This document shows positions 7,626 through 17,325 of a DNA stretch of 64,000 bases, in pieces. The stretch lies in contig CAYUZU010000003.1 in NCBI GenBank assembly GCA_964448675.1, positions 233,632 to 297,631 of the forward strand. The letters run 5' to 3'. Source of the DNA: CAYUZU01 sp964448675. GTDB lineage: Bacteria > Planctomycetota > Phycisphaerae > UBA1845 > Fen-1342. Every line of letters begins with the position of its first letter. Position 1 is the first letter of the stretch. The notes beneath the pieces were generated by a model. It made no database searches. It was given only the letters and a program-made list of their open reading frames with translations, and had not been told where the DNA came from. Both the position numbers and the translations under genes were made by a program.

Positions 7626-8549
7626 CTACGCGTCCAACACCGGCTGCGCCAGCGCCAGCCCCTCCACGCCCGGCGGACACGCCAGCAGGTTGCAGCGATC
7701 CGTCGGCGGTGTGTGCAGCACCTTCAGTTCGCCCCGCTCCACGATGCGGTATAGCGCATACCCCCGCTCGGTCAGGAAATCGCACTGCTGCTGCGCATCA
7801 TACCCCAACTGCCGCAGAAACTGGTCGTCGATCTCCGTGATAATGAATGGTTCATCGCGCTTGATCAGCTGCGCCATGCCGCGCAACGCCATCAGCTCCG
7901 CCCCTTCGATGTCGAGCTTGACCAGCCGCACCGGCGGCAGCTCGCCGAGCAGCGAGTCGATCGTCAGTGTCCGCACCGTGTCCACCGTCGCCGCCCCGGC
8001 CCCCAGGTCGCGAATCGACGAGTACCCGGTCTCCTCGGCTCCCGCGGTGAAGAACCGCGTCGCGCCACACCGATCCGTCACCGCCTCCGGATGCACGCGG
8101 ATCGGCACGTGCGAGTTCATCGCCGCGTTCGCCCGCAGCAGCTCCAGCGTCTTGGGCGCCGCCTCGAAGGCGTGCACACAGCCGGTCGGCCCCACGAGCT
8201 TCGCCGCCGTCAGCGTGTAGTACCCCACGTTCGCGCCAATATCGATGACACAGTCGCCCGGCCGCAACAGGCGCACAAAATGCCGTGTCAGCCGCTCAGC
8301 CGGCTCGAAACCATGGATGAACACGCGCCGCCCGTTCTCGTCCTCGGGCCGCACGCGCATCAGGAAATCGCCCGCGAACTTGACCGTCTGCGGCGGCAGC
8401 TGCGCCAGCGTCTTCCGCTGCTGGTCAAGCCACCCCGCCAGACGCCACCAGCCGGGCATGTGCGGAAAATTGCGAGTCACCCAGGCCAGTCCCTGGACGG
8501 CGGCAGCCGGCGGCATGGTAGTTGGCTCCGTAGGCAGAGTTTCCGACAT
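7626..8549 (-). CDS. FkbM family SAM-dependent methyltransferase
   Basis: 307 residues from ATG 8549 (MSETLPTEP); the frame stays open further upstream but that part overlaps the divergent gene's control region and has no similarity. Seen: SAM motif I VIDIGANVGYYTL, HAFEAAPKT (motif II acidic residue), and the FkbM signature VKLDIEGAE followed by FIITEI. FkbM enzymes O-methylate sugars or polyketides. It lies at the edge of the polysaccharide locus, divergent from two glycosyltransferases, so methylation of a glycan is the likely role (inference). Confidence 0.85.
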   Translation of the reverse strand: MSETLPTEPTTMPPAAAVQGLAWVTRNFPHMPGWWRLAGWLDQQRKTLAQLPPQTVKFAGDFLMRVRPEDENGRRVFIHGFEPAERLTRHFVRLLRPGDCVIDIGANVGYYTLTAAKLVGPTGCVHAFEAAPKTLELLRANAAMNSHVPIRVHPEAVTDRCGATRFFTAGAEETGYSSIRDLGAGAATVDTVRTLTIDSLLGELPPVRLVKLDIEGAELMALRGMAQLIKRDEPFIITEIDDQFLRQLGYDAQQQCDFLTERGYALYRIVERGELKVLHTPPTDRCNLLACPPGVEGLALAQPVLDA

Positions 8550-8718
8550 CGTCACTGTCGCTATCGGTGGCGGCGCAATCCTCGCTTGACCTGCCACCAC
8601 GCCGCGGCAACCCACCGCCAGCACCACAAGCCACCCCGTCAACCCCGTCGATAAGGAGGATACGAACCAACCGGAACCTCCGCCCAATCCGCCCGCGCCA
8701 ACGGCCGGAAGGAACTGC

Positions 8719-9963
8719 ATGCTCGACCGCCGCGATGTGTATCTCACGACCCACCGCACCGCCCAGGGCTGGGGGGGGGCCTGGACCCGCGGCACGGCAA
8801 TCCACCTGGCCTGTCGCGCCCGCGGCCTGAGTACCCTGCTGCTCGGCACGACCAGCGCCGGGGCCCTGCGCGACCCGATCCCGCCAGACGCGTCGCAGTT
8901 GGATGCCCCGGTGGACGGCCACACGCCGTGGTGGCGGCTGCGCCACTGGTTCCTCGTGCCGGCCTTGGAACGATTCCTGCGACGCCTGCCGCCGCCGCGG
9001 ATCGCGTTTGTCGGCATGACAATGCACTGGGTCATCGCCGCCAAGCAGACCTGGCCCGAAACACGCGTCATCTACAACATCCCGTGTTTCCTCACGTTGT
9101 GCCTGCCTTACACCTGGCCACAGCGCCACCCGCCGACGCTCTGGAGCCGGCTCGACTTCCTCGGGATCCGCCGGGCCGAGCAACGCGCCCTGGCAATGGC
9201 CGACACAATCCTCGGCGGCACGCCGCACGTCAGCGACGAAGTTCGGCAGCTGTGCCCCGCGGCGGTGGAGCGCGTGGACATTCGCACCTATGGCCCGCCG
9301 CCGAGCGACTTCGCGCCGGAATTGCGCGAGCAGCAGCGTGCCAACCTCGGCCTGGACGCCGACACCGTCCTTTTCCTCGCGGCCGGGCTGCTCGATCGCA
9401 ACAAGGCACTCGATTTCGCCGTGGAGGCCTTGCGCGGCGTGGATCGTCGCGGGCACCTGGTTATCGTCGGGGACGGTCCGCAGCACGACGGGCTGTTACA
9501 GCAGGTGCGGCGCCGCGGCTTGCTCGACCGCATCCACCTGCCCGGCCCGCAGCCGGACATGCGACCCTGGTACGCCGCCGCCGATGTCGTGGTCTCGACC
9601 AGCCACTACGACATGTACCCGAACACCATTCAGGAGGGTTGGGCCTTTGGCCGCCCGGCGCTCGTGCCGCAGGACGACCCGCCGCAGGTCTATGCCGGGG
9701 CTGCGGCGATCGTCGAAGCCCTCGGCGGGGGGCTGACCTACGATCGGCGTCATCCGACGGCGCTGACCAATGCCATGAACCGGCTGCTGCACGACCGCGA
9801 GTTGTACGCAGCCCTCGCGCGGCAGGCCCTCGCCGTCGCGGAGCGCAACGCCGGCTGGGATCGCTGTGTCGACGCCATCCTGGGGCAGCCTTCGCGACCG
9901 GGCGAGCCCGCGTCGACAGCCACCGTCGCCGCGCCCCGGCCAGCGCCGGCAGGAACACCATGA
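8719..9963 (+). CDS. Glycosyltransferase, GT4/GT-B fold
   Basis: 414 residues; GGAAGG lies 6 nt before the ATG. Seen: a GT-B layout with the C-terminal donor domain VLFLAAGLLDRNKALDFAVEAL, VIVGDGPQ, HLPGPQPDMRPWYAAADVVV and NTIQEGWAFGRPALVPQDDPP, where the E of QEGWA matches the EX7E-type donor-binding motif. A Gly-rich GWGGAWTRG N-terminal loop suggests acceptor or nucleotide contact. The stop overlaps the next start (ATGA), so it is translationally coupled to the paralogue downstream. It would add a sugar to the surface polysaccharide in the cytosol; donor unknown. Confidence 0.88.
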   Translation: MLDRRDVYLTTHRTAQGWGGAWTRGTAIHLACRARGLSTLLLGTTSAGALRDPIPPDASQLDAPVDGHTPWWRLRHWFLVPALERFLRRLPPPRIAFVGMTMHWVIAAKQTWPETRVIYNIPCFLTLCLPYTWPQRHPPTLWSRLDFLGIRRAEQRALAMADTILGGTPHVSDEVRQLCPAAVERVDIRTYGPPPSDFAPELREQQRANLGLDADTVLFLAAGLLDRNKALDFAVEALRGVDRRGHLVIVGDGPQHDGLLQQVRRRGLLDRIHLPGPQPDMRPWYAAADVVVSTSHYDMYPNTIQEGWAFGRPALVPQDDPPQVYAGAAAIVEALGGGLTYDRRHPTALTNAMNRLLHDRELYAALARQALAVAERNAGWDRCVDAILGQPSRPGEPASTATVAAPRPAPAGTP

Positions 9964-11321
9964 GCCCGCACAGCGCGCCCGATGTCTACGTTGCCGCCCA
10001 CGGCGACCTCGCGGGGTTTGGCGGGGCCGCGATTGCCGGCCGCGGCCTGGGCGATGCCTGCCAGCGAGCCGGCTACGAGACACGCCTGCTCGGCTTCGCC
10101 AACGACGCCGTCACGCTGCCGCCGACCGCCGCCGGCGTCGCACAGCAGAACGTCGCCACAGCCCCCCTGCCGCTGCTATGGCGCATGCACCCGTGGTGCA
10201 TGCCACGAATCCTCACCCAGCGGCTGCGCCGCGTGCCGCCGCCGCGTGTCGCGTTCCTCAGCTTCTCACCCTATTGGTCGTACGCCGCCCGAGCGGCCTG
10301 GCCGGAGGTCACGCTGATCTGCCAGTACAGCGGCCTGCTTTGCACGACCGCCGCGCTGACACAGTCGCCCGCGGAGGCCCGGCGGTTCTGGTCGCGTCGC
10401 GCCGCCGCGGCCGATCGCCGCACCGAGCGCCGCGCGTTCGCGGGCGTCGACTGGGTCTTCGCCCCGACGCGTTACCACGTGGAGGAGCTTGTCACCCTCG
10501 ACCCGACGCTACGCCGTCGCTCGCGCCTCTGCCCGGAAGGCTGCCGCTGGATCGAGATTACGCCGGAGATGCGGGCCCGGCAGCGTGCGGCGCTCAATCT
10601 GGCGCAGTCGGATTTCGGCTTGCTGATGGTCGGCTCGCTCACGCGTCTCAAGGCCTTCGAGCTTGCCATCGAGCAGTTGCCGCAGATGCACACGGCCGTT
10701 CGATTGCTGATTGTCGGCGTCGGAGCGCAGCGTGGGTTTCTCGAGCAGCGCGCCCGTGCATGCGGGGTCGCCCCGCGGGTGCACTTCGCCGGGCAGCAAC
10801 GCGACATCGCCCCGTGGTACGCCGCCGCCGACGCCGTCGCGTCGACGAGCCACTACGACACGTACCCGAACGTCATTCGCGAGGGGATGTATTGCGGCCG
10901 CCCGGCCCTGGTACCGCACCACGATCCGCCGCACGTGCACGCCGGCCTGGCTGCGGTCATCGAAGACGAGGGCGGCGGCCTGCTCTACGATCGCCGCCAG
11001 GACAGCGCCCTCGCCGCCGCCGTCAATGCACTCGCCGGCGATCGCGGTTTTGCCCGGGCCCTCGGCGCCGCGGCCCACGAGATCGCCAGGCGCACCTTCA
11101 ACTGGGCACACAGCCTCAACGCGCTGCGCAGCGTAACAGGGCATGCACCACCCGCCCCCACTCCCAGCGCGCCCGCCCCGTCGGCTGCAGCATCAGCGAA
11201 CGAAAGCCGGCCCGCGCCGCCAGCGCATCGTCCCCCTGCCGCCACGCCTGGTCACGCAACGCCGCCAGTCGACGCACCAGTCCCTGCCGCCACGCAGCCC
11301 GACAGTCCGGCCGACGCCTGA
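9960..11321 (+). CDS. Glycosyltransferase, GT4/GT-B fold, paralogue of the upstream gene
   Basis: 453 residues, starting inside the previous stop (ATGA). It shares the same layout: LAGFGGAAIAGRGLGDA N-terminal loop, LLMVGSLTRLKAFELAIEQL, RVHFAGQQRDIAPWYAAADA, STSHYDTYPNVIREGMYCGRPALVP. The paired genes look like a tandem duplication that diverged. Its last ~60 residues are low-complexity Pro/Ala and overlap the opposite-strand GT2 gene by 206 bp, so conserved sequence effectively ends near LNALRSV and the tail is probably a readthrough extension after loss of an earlier stop. Confidence 0.85.
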   Translation: MSPHSAPDVYVAAHGDLAGFGGAAIAGRGLGDACQRAGYETRLLGFANDAVTLPPTAAGVAQQNVATAPLPLLWRMHPWCMPRILTQRLRRVPPPRVAFLSFSPYWSYAARAAWPEVTLICQYSGLLCTTAALTQSPAEARRFWSRRAAAADRRTERRAFAGVDWVFAPTRYHVEELVTLDPTLRRRSRLCPEGCRWIEITPEMRARQRAALNLAQSDFGLLMVGSLTRLKAFELAIEQLPQMHTAVRLLIVGVGAQRGFLEQRARACGVAPRVHFAGQQRDIAPWYAAADAVASTSHYDTYPNVIREGMYCGRPALVPHHDPPHVHAGLAAVIEDEGGGLLYDRRQDSALAAAVNALAGDRGFARALGAAAHEIARRTFNWAHSLNALRSVTGHAPPAPTPSAPAPSAAASANESRPAPPAHRPPAATPGHATPPVDAPVPAATQPDSPADA

Positions 11322-12036
11322 GTTCCGGCTGCATGAGATAGCGCAGCCGCACCTCGGCCAGCGCCACGTCGAGCGCATGCCGCGATAGACTCGCCGGCGC
11401 GCCCCAGTCACACGTCGCGACGCGCTCGCGCAGCAATACGGCCGGTCCCTGGCACGCCAGCCGCAGCCACAGCAGGTAGTCCTCGCCACGTTTCATGAGC
11501 GGGAACAACCCCGTCCGCCGCAAGTACCGCGCCCGGACGACCACCGACGACGTCACGACGAACACCCGCTCGAAGAACGCCGGCGCCAGGTCCACCGGCA
11601 CATCGAATGGCACCGCAGGGATATCACCGCCCCACTCCCGTCCGCCCGCGTCGCGCAGGACCCCCTGCCCCGCCGCGAATACCGCCTGCGGATAGCGGTG
11701 CAACGCCGCCAGCCGCCGCTCGATCGCATCGGCCGTCCAGGTGTCGTCGGAATCGAGGAACGCGACGAATTCGTTCGGCCACGTGCGGATTGCCGTGTTA
11801 CGCGCTGCCGCCACGCCGGCGTTGTCCTGTCGCACATAGCGGACCGTGCCGTTGTAGCGGCCCAGCACAGTGGGCGTCTCATCGGTGCTGCCATCGTCAA
11901 CGACCACGATGTCACAGCGGTCGCGCGCCGTCTGTTTCAGCGCGCTGTCGACCGCGCGCTGCACCAGTCCCGCCCGGTTGTACGTCGGAATCACGACGGT
12001 CACGCGGCCGAGCCGGCCGGGGGCGTCCGAACGCAT
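11116..12036 (-). CDS. Family 2 glycosyltransferase
   Basis: 306 residues. Seen: the GT-A start RVTVVIPTYNRAGLVQRAVD, VVVDDGSTDETP, and the metal-binding DxD region AFLDSDDTW, then GEDYLLWLRLA near 182 as the acceptor-side ED motif. GT2 enzymes are inverting and use UDP- or GDP-sugars on the cytosolic face. It is coupled to the upstream gene by a 1-base TGATG overlap. Its 3' end overlaps the convergent GT4 gene by 206 bp. Confidence 0.9.
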   Translation of the reverse strand: MRSDAPGRLGRVTVVIPTYNRAGLVQRAVDSALKQTARDRCDIVVVDDGSTDETPTVLGRYNGTVRYVRQDNAGVAAARNTAIRTWPNEFVAFLDSDDTWTADAIERRLAALHRYPQAVFAAGQGVLRDAGGREWGGDIPAVPFDVPVDLAPAFFERVFVVTSSVVVRARYLRRTGLFPLMKRGEDYLLWLRLACQGPAVLLRERVATCDWGAPASLSRHALDVALAEVRLRYLMQPELRRRPDCRAAWRQGLVRRLAALRDQAWRQGDDALAARAGFRSLMLQPTGRARWEWGRVVHALLRCAAR

Positions 12037-13034
12037 CAGCCCGTCCCCCGCCCGCCAGAGGCCCGCCGCGCCAGGTCGAACAGCCGCGGCCCCAGCAGCC
12101 GTTCAATCACCACCGCCCGCACGTTCGGCCGCCACAACGCCCACGGCCAGCGCCGCGCCAGCCGCCACACGTGGCGCCAGTCGAACACGTCACGCTTGTG
12201 TGCGCCCACGACCGTGATCGCCAGCATATCGCACCGGTAACGATTGCACGCCCGGGCATATTGCCGGTAGCGTCGCGACCACCACGGCCCCCAATGCTCC
12301 CGCGCAACCGCCGCCATCTCCTCGACGAAGCCCGTGCCGTACAACGCCGAGCCTGTCTTGCTCGCCGGATGCACGATGTATCCCGCGACCACGTCATCGA
12401 CAACCCTGATGTCGTAATGCTGCGCCAGCCGCAGCCAGAAGTCGTAGTCCATCGCGTAGTGCAGATCGACCCGCAGCAGCCCGACGCGGCCCAGCACCTC
12501 GCGCCGAAACAGCACGCCCGGCTGGCACAAGCCGTAATGATGCGACCAGAAATCCGCGAGGTAGTCATGCCCCTCGAAGTGCGGCGTGGTCGTTGTCTGC
12601 AACACCCCCGCCGGATCGACCAGCTCCACCCGCCCGGCGATCGCGTACACGCCGCTGTCGCGGTGCAGTTCGCGCGCCGCCAGCGCAAACGCCCCCGGCT
12701 TGTAATAATCGTCCGCGTTGATCCACGCGATGATCTCGCCCTGCGCATGCGAGATCGCCTTGTTCAGCGCATCGCTCTGCCCGCGGTCCGGCTCGCTGCA
12801 CCACTTCACGTGCGGGTAGCGCACCAGCACGTCACGCGTCTCGTCGGTCGAGCAGTTATCGAACACGATGTGCTCGAAGTTCTCGTACCCCTGGTCGAGC
12901 ACGCTGCGAATACACCGCTCGATGAACGGCCCCTGGTTGTACGACGGCGTCACGACCGAGATCAGCGGCTGGTCGACCGCGGGCACCGACTCGCCTGGAC
13001 GCACTTGCTGCAATGTCGCCGGCACCACGCTCAT
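12036..13034 (-). CDS. Family 2 glycosyltransferase
   Basis: 332 residues. Seen: LISVVTPSYNQGPFIERCI, HIVFDNCSTDETRDVL, EPDRGQSDALNKAI, AWINADDYYKPGAF (DxD-like NADD) and HYAMDYDFWLRLA. The GQSDALNKG-type motif followed by W-I-N-A-D-D is typical of a GT2 subgroup in exopolysaccharide loci. It overlaps the upstream GT4 by ATGA and the downstream GT2 by one base, so the three form one translational unit. Confidence 0.9.
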   Translation of the reverse strand: MSVVPATLQQVRPGESVPAVDQPLISVVTPSYNQGPFIERCIRSVLDQGYENFEHIVFDNCSTDETRDVLVRYPHVKWCSEPDRGQSDALNKAISHAQGEIIAWINADDYYKPGAFALAARELHRDSGVYAIAGRVELVDPAGVLQTTTTPHFEGHDYLADFWSHHYGLCQPGVLFRREVLGRVGLLRVDLHYAMDYDFWLRLAQHYDIRVVDDVVAGYIVHPASKTGSALYGTGFVEEMAAVAREHWGPWWSRRYRQYARACNRYRCDMLAITVVGAHKRDVFDWRHVWRLARRWPWALWRPNVRAVVIERLLGPRLFDLARRASGGRGTG

Positions 13035-14443
13035 CGCCGGCCCCCCGCCACCGTCGACACTGCAGCCTCGTCACGGCACACCGCCGTCCGCTCGACCGCC
13101 GTCGCCGGCCACCCCAGTGCCCGCGCAACACGCAACGCCAGCGGCCCACGCACGAACCGCGGCGAGTCCTGCTTGCGGCGATGGCACCACGCCACCAGCG
13201 CGCGCCGATACTCCTGCTCGTACTGCGCCGCCACCACCGACACCGCCGACGTGCGCAACACGAATTCACGACCCAGCCGCCCCATGCCGCGCGCCCGCCC
13301 CGCCGTCCCGAGAATCGCCACCAGCCCCGCAGTGAGCTCTTCCGCATTCCCGTCGCGCGCCACGTACCCGCTCTGCATGTGATCGATCTGCTCCGGCACA
13401 CCCCCCACATCGAACGCGACCACGGGCGTTTCACACGCCAGCGACTCGAGAATCGTCAGCGGATAGTTCTCCGCCCGCGACGGGAACAGGCACACATCCG
13501 CCGCCGCGTAAGCATCCGCCAGCGGCTCGCGTCCCTCCAGAAACGGCAGCGCCCGCCCGGCAACGCCCGCCTGCGCCAATACAACGTCGCTCTGCATCCC
13601 GATGATCAGCAGTTGCAGGCCCGGAACCCGCTCGTGCGCCATCCGCAGCGCGGCCGCCGCTTTGTCCGGCCCCTTGAAGCGATCCGCCCAACTGAACCCG
13701 CTCATGATGACCGTGGGCCGATCCGGCGCGAGCCCGAACTGCCGCCGCAGCGCCGCCCGGTCCTCGCGCGGCCGAAACAGCTCGCAATCGATGGGATAGC
13801 GAATGACCCGCAGGGGCAACCGCCGCAACCCCACCACCTCGCGCACCCGATCGGCCAGCCACTGCGACGGTGTCACCAGCCGCGGCCGCAGCCGCCGAAT
13901 CACCGCCGGCTTCAGCCCGCGATAGAACCGGCTGCGATCGACCGGCGCCATCGGGTACGTGCCGATACGCGGACACTGGCCACAGCCGCGCCGCCAGCGG
14001 TCGCAGTCGCGCGGCACCGCGCAGTTCCCCGTCAGCGACCACAGGTCATGCAGCGTCCACACCACCGGCTTCTGCCAGCCCCAGACCGGCAACGCCGCCA
14101 GCGACACGTACTCGCCATGAATGTTGTTCAGGTGCAGCACGTCGGCGGTAGCGTATTCCGGGCGTGCTTGCCACAGCAGCGATGTGAGCTCCCCCACCTC
14201 CGGGAAGCCCCACCGCCGGAGCCGGCGCGCCAGCCCCGCGGTGCGCCAATGCCCGACGACGTGACAGTGCGGGTCCTGCGCCGGATTGCGCGCAACGAAT
14301 GCCTGCACGTGATGCCCCGCGTCACGCAGATACGCCGACAGCATTTCCGCCGACCGCCCCGCCCCGCCATCCGTCTGGCAGGTGCTGGCCGTCAGTACGT
14401 TGAGGCGGCGTTGTCGGGCGACGTTGAACATGGACCGCGTCAT
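13031..14443 (-). CDS. Glycosyltransferase family 4, WcaC/colanic-acid type
   Basis: 470 residues. Seen: STCQTDGGAGRSAEMLSAYLRDAGH N-terminal loop, HLNNIHGEYVSL, WTLHDLWSLTGNC with Cys-rich CGQCPRIGTYP (a pattern common in WcaC-like transferases), then AYAAADVCLFPSRAENYPLTILESLACETPVVAFDVGGVPE, the EX7E donor site. First gene of the three-gene minus-strand GT run; the 181 bp up to the deacetylase stop hold nothing I can name. Start choice: MTRSMFNVARQ; a later Met (M5) is possible. Confidence 0.9.
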   Translation of the reverse strand: MTRSMFNVARQRRLNVLTASTCQTDGGAGRSAEMLSAYLRDAGHHVQAFVARNPAQDPHCHVVGHWRTAGLARRLRRWGFPEVGELTSLLWQARPEYATADVLHLNNIHGEYVSLAALPVWGWQKPVVWTLHDLWSLTGNCAVPRDCDRWRRGCGQCPRIGTYPMAPVDRSRFYRGLKPAVIRRLRPRLVTPSQWLADRVREVVGLRRLPLRVIRYPIDCELFRPREDRAALRRQFGLAPDRPTVIMSGFSWADRFKGPDKAAAALRMAHERVPGLQLLIIGMQSDVVLAQAGVAGRALPFLEGREPLADAYAAADVCLFPSRAENYPLTILESLACETPVVAFDVGGVPEQIDHMQSGYVARDGNAEELTAGLVAILGTAGRARGMGRLGREFVLRTSAVSVVAAQYEQEYRRALVAWCHRRKQDSPRFVRGPLALRVARALGWPATAVERTAVCRDEAAVSTVAGGRR

Positions 14444-14624
14444 TCAGGACCGCTGCGCACGGCGCAGACCGCTTGCACGACAGGTGACCGCGCAGTGCAG
14501 GCGCGGCCGCCACACGCTCAACCTATCGGCCCCTTCAAGGACCCCATTGACGCCCCTTTGCCCAGGGACGGCGCGCAAAGTTTGCGCACGCGACGCGCTC
14601 GACGGGGCCCGCTGGTGACCGCAC

Positions 14625-15629
14625 TCACCGGCACCACGCCGCGAAGCGGGCGGCGAACTCCGTGACCGGCCAGTCACGCACCAGGCAGCGTAGAATGGCG
14701 TAGGACCCGGGCGACCAGCGGGCGTTGCCCTCGTGATTCGCGAACGCACAGCGATACCCCGCCGCCGCCGCCGCCCGCGCCGCCCGCTCGTCGAAGTCCG
14801 CCAGCGTGCCGTACGGATACGCAAACGTCTCCACCTCGCAACCGAGCTCATGCTCGAGGGTCTCGCGGTCGGCCGTAATCTGCTGCTCCACCTCGTCACC
14901 CGGGAGGGCGGCGAGTTGCGGATGCGTGCACGTGTGCCCGCCCACGAACATGCCCCCCGCGCACCAGCCCCGCAGCTCGTTCCAGGTCATGGGCCGGCCG
15001 AGATCGCGTGCCTCGCGGCCCACCTGCGACTGCTCCGCGAGCGCGTCCAGCACCGCCCGCCGCTGATCGTGCCCCAGCGGCTTGAGCTGCCCGTGCAGTT
15101 CGGCGTAGCTGGCCCGCGGATCGGTCTGTCGCACCAACGTCGTGCCGTCCGGCAGGCACCAGCGGCCGCCGCCCACCCCGTCAAACACGATGCGTTCCAG
15201 CGCGTCCCACCAATATGGCTCGTTCGTCCCGATCAGCCCGCTACACGCGAACACCAGGCCGTGCCACCCATGATGCTGCAGGATCGGCAGCGCGTAATGG
15301 AAGTTATCCGCGTAGCCGTCGTCGAAAGTCACCAGCACCCGCGGCTTGCCCCCGTCCAGCGCGACTCTGGTGCGGGCCGGTCGCTCAAAATTGCGCAGGA
15401 AACCCGGCACATCCAGGCGCCGGCAGTGCCTGTTCAGCCAGGTAAGCTGGGCGGCGAAGTTCGCCGAGCTGACCGCCAGCAGATTCGGGTCGCGCCCGAC
15501 CTCGGGCAGCACCCGGTGATAGAGCAGCACGATCGTCGGCGGCGCCAGTCGCCGCGCCACCGCCGCGCGCAACCGCTGTGGCAGCGAGCGCTGCGCCGTC
15601 ACCAGTCCCGCCGGCCCCACGGCGCTCAC
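14625..15629 (-). CDS. Polysaccharide deacetylase (carbohydrate esterase 4)
   Basis: 334 residues from a GTG start that overlaps the upstream stop (GTGA); a longer open frame exists upstream but is antisense-like and out of phase with the methyltransferase. Seen: VLLYHRVLPE, the CE4 motif 1 LVTFDDGYADNF (TFDDG), motif 2 GGHTCTHPQLAAL (H-x-x-x-H metal ligands) and AYPYGTLADFDE. CE4 enzymes remove N- or O-acetyl groups from glycans with a divalent metal. No signal peptide is evident, so it may act on lipid-linked intermediates. Last gene of a methyltransferase-methyltransferase-deacetylase run. Confidence 0.9.
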   Translation of the reverse strand: MSAVGPAGLVTAQRSLPQRLRAAVARRLAPPTIVLLYHRVLPEVGRDPNLLAVSSANFAAQLTWLNRHCRRLDVPGFLRNFERPARTRVALDGGKPRVLVTFDDGYADNFHYALPILQHHGWHGLVFACSGLIGTNEPYWWDALERIVFDGVGGGRWCLPDGTTLVRQTDPRASYAELHGQLKPLGHDQRRAVLDALAEQSQVGREARDLGRPMTWNELRGWCAGGMFVGGHTCTHPQLAALPGDEVEQQITADRETLEHELGCEVETFAYPYGTLADFDERAARAAAAAGYRCAFANHEGNARWSPGSYAILRCLVRDWPVTEFAARFAAWCR

Positions 15630-16528
15630 GCGTCCTTCTTGAACCAGAAGAAACTCTCGTAGGAGAAGACACTCGGCCACAGCCCGCGCCGCACGTGGCG
15701 CGGCATGAGGTCGAACGCCGCCAGAATCAACGGCACCTCCTCTGCTTCGCTGTTCGGCGGATGAAACATGATCAACTGCCGCGGCACGGCCGGCGTCAGC
15801 CCGAACAGCCCGCGCACCTGGTTCACGCGCCAGCGCCACCAGCGCGGCCGAAATGTCCGTATACACCGCCAGAAGTAGGCCCACTGATCCGGCGTGTTGT
15901 AGAAACCGCCGTAACGAACCATCCGCAGGCCCGCCCCGGCCGCCCAGCGCCGCAGATCGCCCGGCCAGATCGCCCGGTCGATCGGCTGCTCGCTGCGATA
16001 CAGCCCCAGCCGTTGCAGCCAGCGCCACATGAAACTATCGCTAGTCAACGACAGGGCACCGCCGGGGCGCAGCACCTCGCCCAGCTTCTGCAGCCACGCG
16101 CGCGGGTCTTCCACATGCTCGATCACCGCGGCTGACACGATTCCGTCGAAGCTCTCCGGTGCGAACGGGATGTCGGCCGACCGTACCAGCGCGACATCCG
16201 CCGGCCCGCGGCGACGCACCGCCGCGATGCGTTCGGCGCTGATTTCGGTCCCCGTCAGGTTGCTGAAGCCCAGCGCGCTCAGTGTGCGCAGAATGCGGCC
16301 GTCACCGCAACCCGCTTCGAGAATGCGCGCGTCGTGCGGCAAGCCACGAAGCCCCTCAACCACGACGGCGTACCGGACCCGCTCGGGTACCACAGGAATG
16401 TTGCCGAGCATGCCCGCTGCCGTGTCCCAGTTGGCGGGCAGGCCCTGATCACCGCTGGCCGGCGACGCCGGAACCGGGGCCGCCGCGTCGAGCATCGTGG
16501 ATGGCTGCTCAGGACTGGACATCGGCAC
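15626..16528 (-). CDS. Class I SAM-dependent methyltransferase
   Basis: 300 residues (MPMSSPEQ; start could be the third codon). Seen: motif I ARILEAGCGDGRILRTL, GTEISAERI, SFDGIVSAAVIEHVEDP and EVLRPGGALSLTSDS, the standard UbiE-like Rossmann order. The C-terminal third is Trp/Arg-rich (WAYFWRC, RPRWWRWRVNQV), perhaps membrane-peripheral. The start lies within the last codons of the upstream gene, indicating coupling. Substrate is presumably a sugar or lipid-linked glycan (context inference). Confidence 0.85.
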   Translation of the reverse strand: MPMSSPEQPSTMLDAAAPVPASPASGDQGLPANWDTAAGMLGNIPVVPERVRYAVVVEGLRGLPHDARILEAGCGDGRILRTLSALGFSNLTGTEISAERIAAVRRRGPADVALVRSADIPFAPESFDGIVSAAVIEHVEDPRAWLQKLGEVLRPGGALSLTSDSFMWRWLQRLGLYRSEQPIDRAIWPGDLRRWAAGAGLRMVRYGGFYNTPDQWAYFWRCIRTFRPRWWRWRVNQVRGLFGLTPAVPRQLIMFHPPNSEAEEVPLILAAFDLMPRHVRRGLWPSVFSYESFFWFKKDA

Positions 16529-17267
16529 CTCCCAGTGCCGCCGCGCGCACGGCGCGCCCGGCGATCAAGACCGGAAAATCGGGGTCGCGCTGTGTCAGGA
16601 AGCGCGCCGGCACCTCGTCCGCCGCCCGGCCGTCCAGCAACGCCGTCGCGGCACCGAAGTTGCCATACGCCGCGGTCGTGACGTTGGCCGCGCCGAATTG
16701 CTCCCCGAGCAGCCGCGTGAACCCCTGTGGCGTAAAACGCCAATAGTCTCCCCAGCGATCGGCATCGAACCGTGAAATCTGGCACACGCCCGGCACGGTC
16801 ACCAGCAACACCCCCCCCGGCCTGAGGATGCGCCACGCGTGACGCAGCGCGGCACCAAGGTCATAGATGACGCACAGCACCTGGGTCAGGATCACACAGT
16901 CAAACTGGGCCTCGGGCACGTGGTCCGCCTGCTCGAGGTGCGCCACGATCGTCGTCCCCGGATCATCCTGCACATTGAGCACGTCGCTTCGTGTGACCCG
17001 CGCCCCACCGAATCGCCGCGTGTACTCCGCATCCCCCGCCTCCAGCACCCGACCGTGCACATCGCCCGCATGCTGCTCCAGGAACGCTTCAATGAAAACG
17101 CGGTCGATCGGCTGCCCGCGATCGAAACCGAACTTGCGGCTCACCGGCTCGACGCGGTCCACCACCCGCGGTGCCGCCGGCCGGGCACGTCTCCCCACCA
17201 GACGCCGCGCGGGTCGTACCAGCGTCTGGCGCAGCTGCGCCCCCAAGGTTGCGAAGAGGAAAGCCAT
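16509..17267 (-). CDS. SAM-dependent methyltransferase
   Basis: 252 residues. Seen: GRVLEAGDAEYTRRFGG in the position of motif I but without the canonical GxGxG, VAHLEQADHVPEAQFDCVILTQVLCVIYDL, and RILRPGGVLLVTVPG, then WRFTPQGFTRLLGEQFG. This variant is common in glycan-locus methyltransferases next to GT genes. First gene of a coupled run (MT, MT, deacetylase); 58 bp separate it from the FkbM gene upstream. Confidence 0.8.
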   Translation of the reverse strand: MAFLFATLGAQLRQTLVRPARRLVGRRARPAAPRVVDRVEPVSRKFGFDRGQPIDRVFIEAFLEQHAGDVHGRVLEAGDAEYTRRFGGARVTRSDVLNVQDDPGTTIVAHLEQADHVPEAQFDCVILTQVLCVIYDLGAALRHAWRILRPGGVLLVTVPGVCQISRFDADRWGDYWRFTPQGFTRLLGEQFGAANVTTAAYGNFGAATALLDGRAADEVPARFLTQRDPDFPVLIAGRAVRAAALGGADVQS

Positions 17268-17325
17268 GACGTTCTCGGCGGCCAGTCGGCGTTACGGTTC
17301 CACGCTGCGCGTATCGGCTGCTCGT

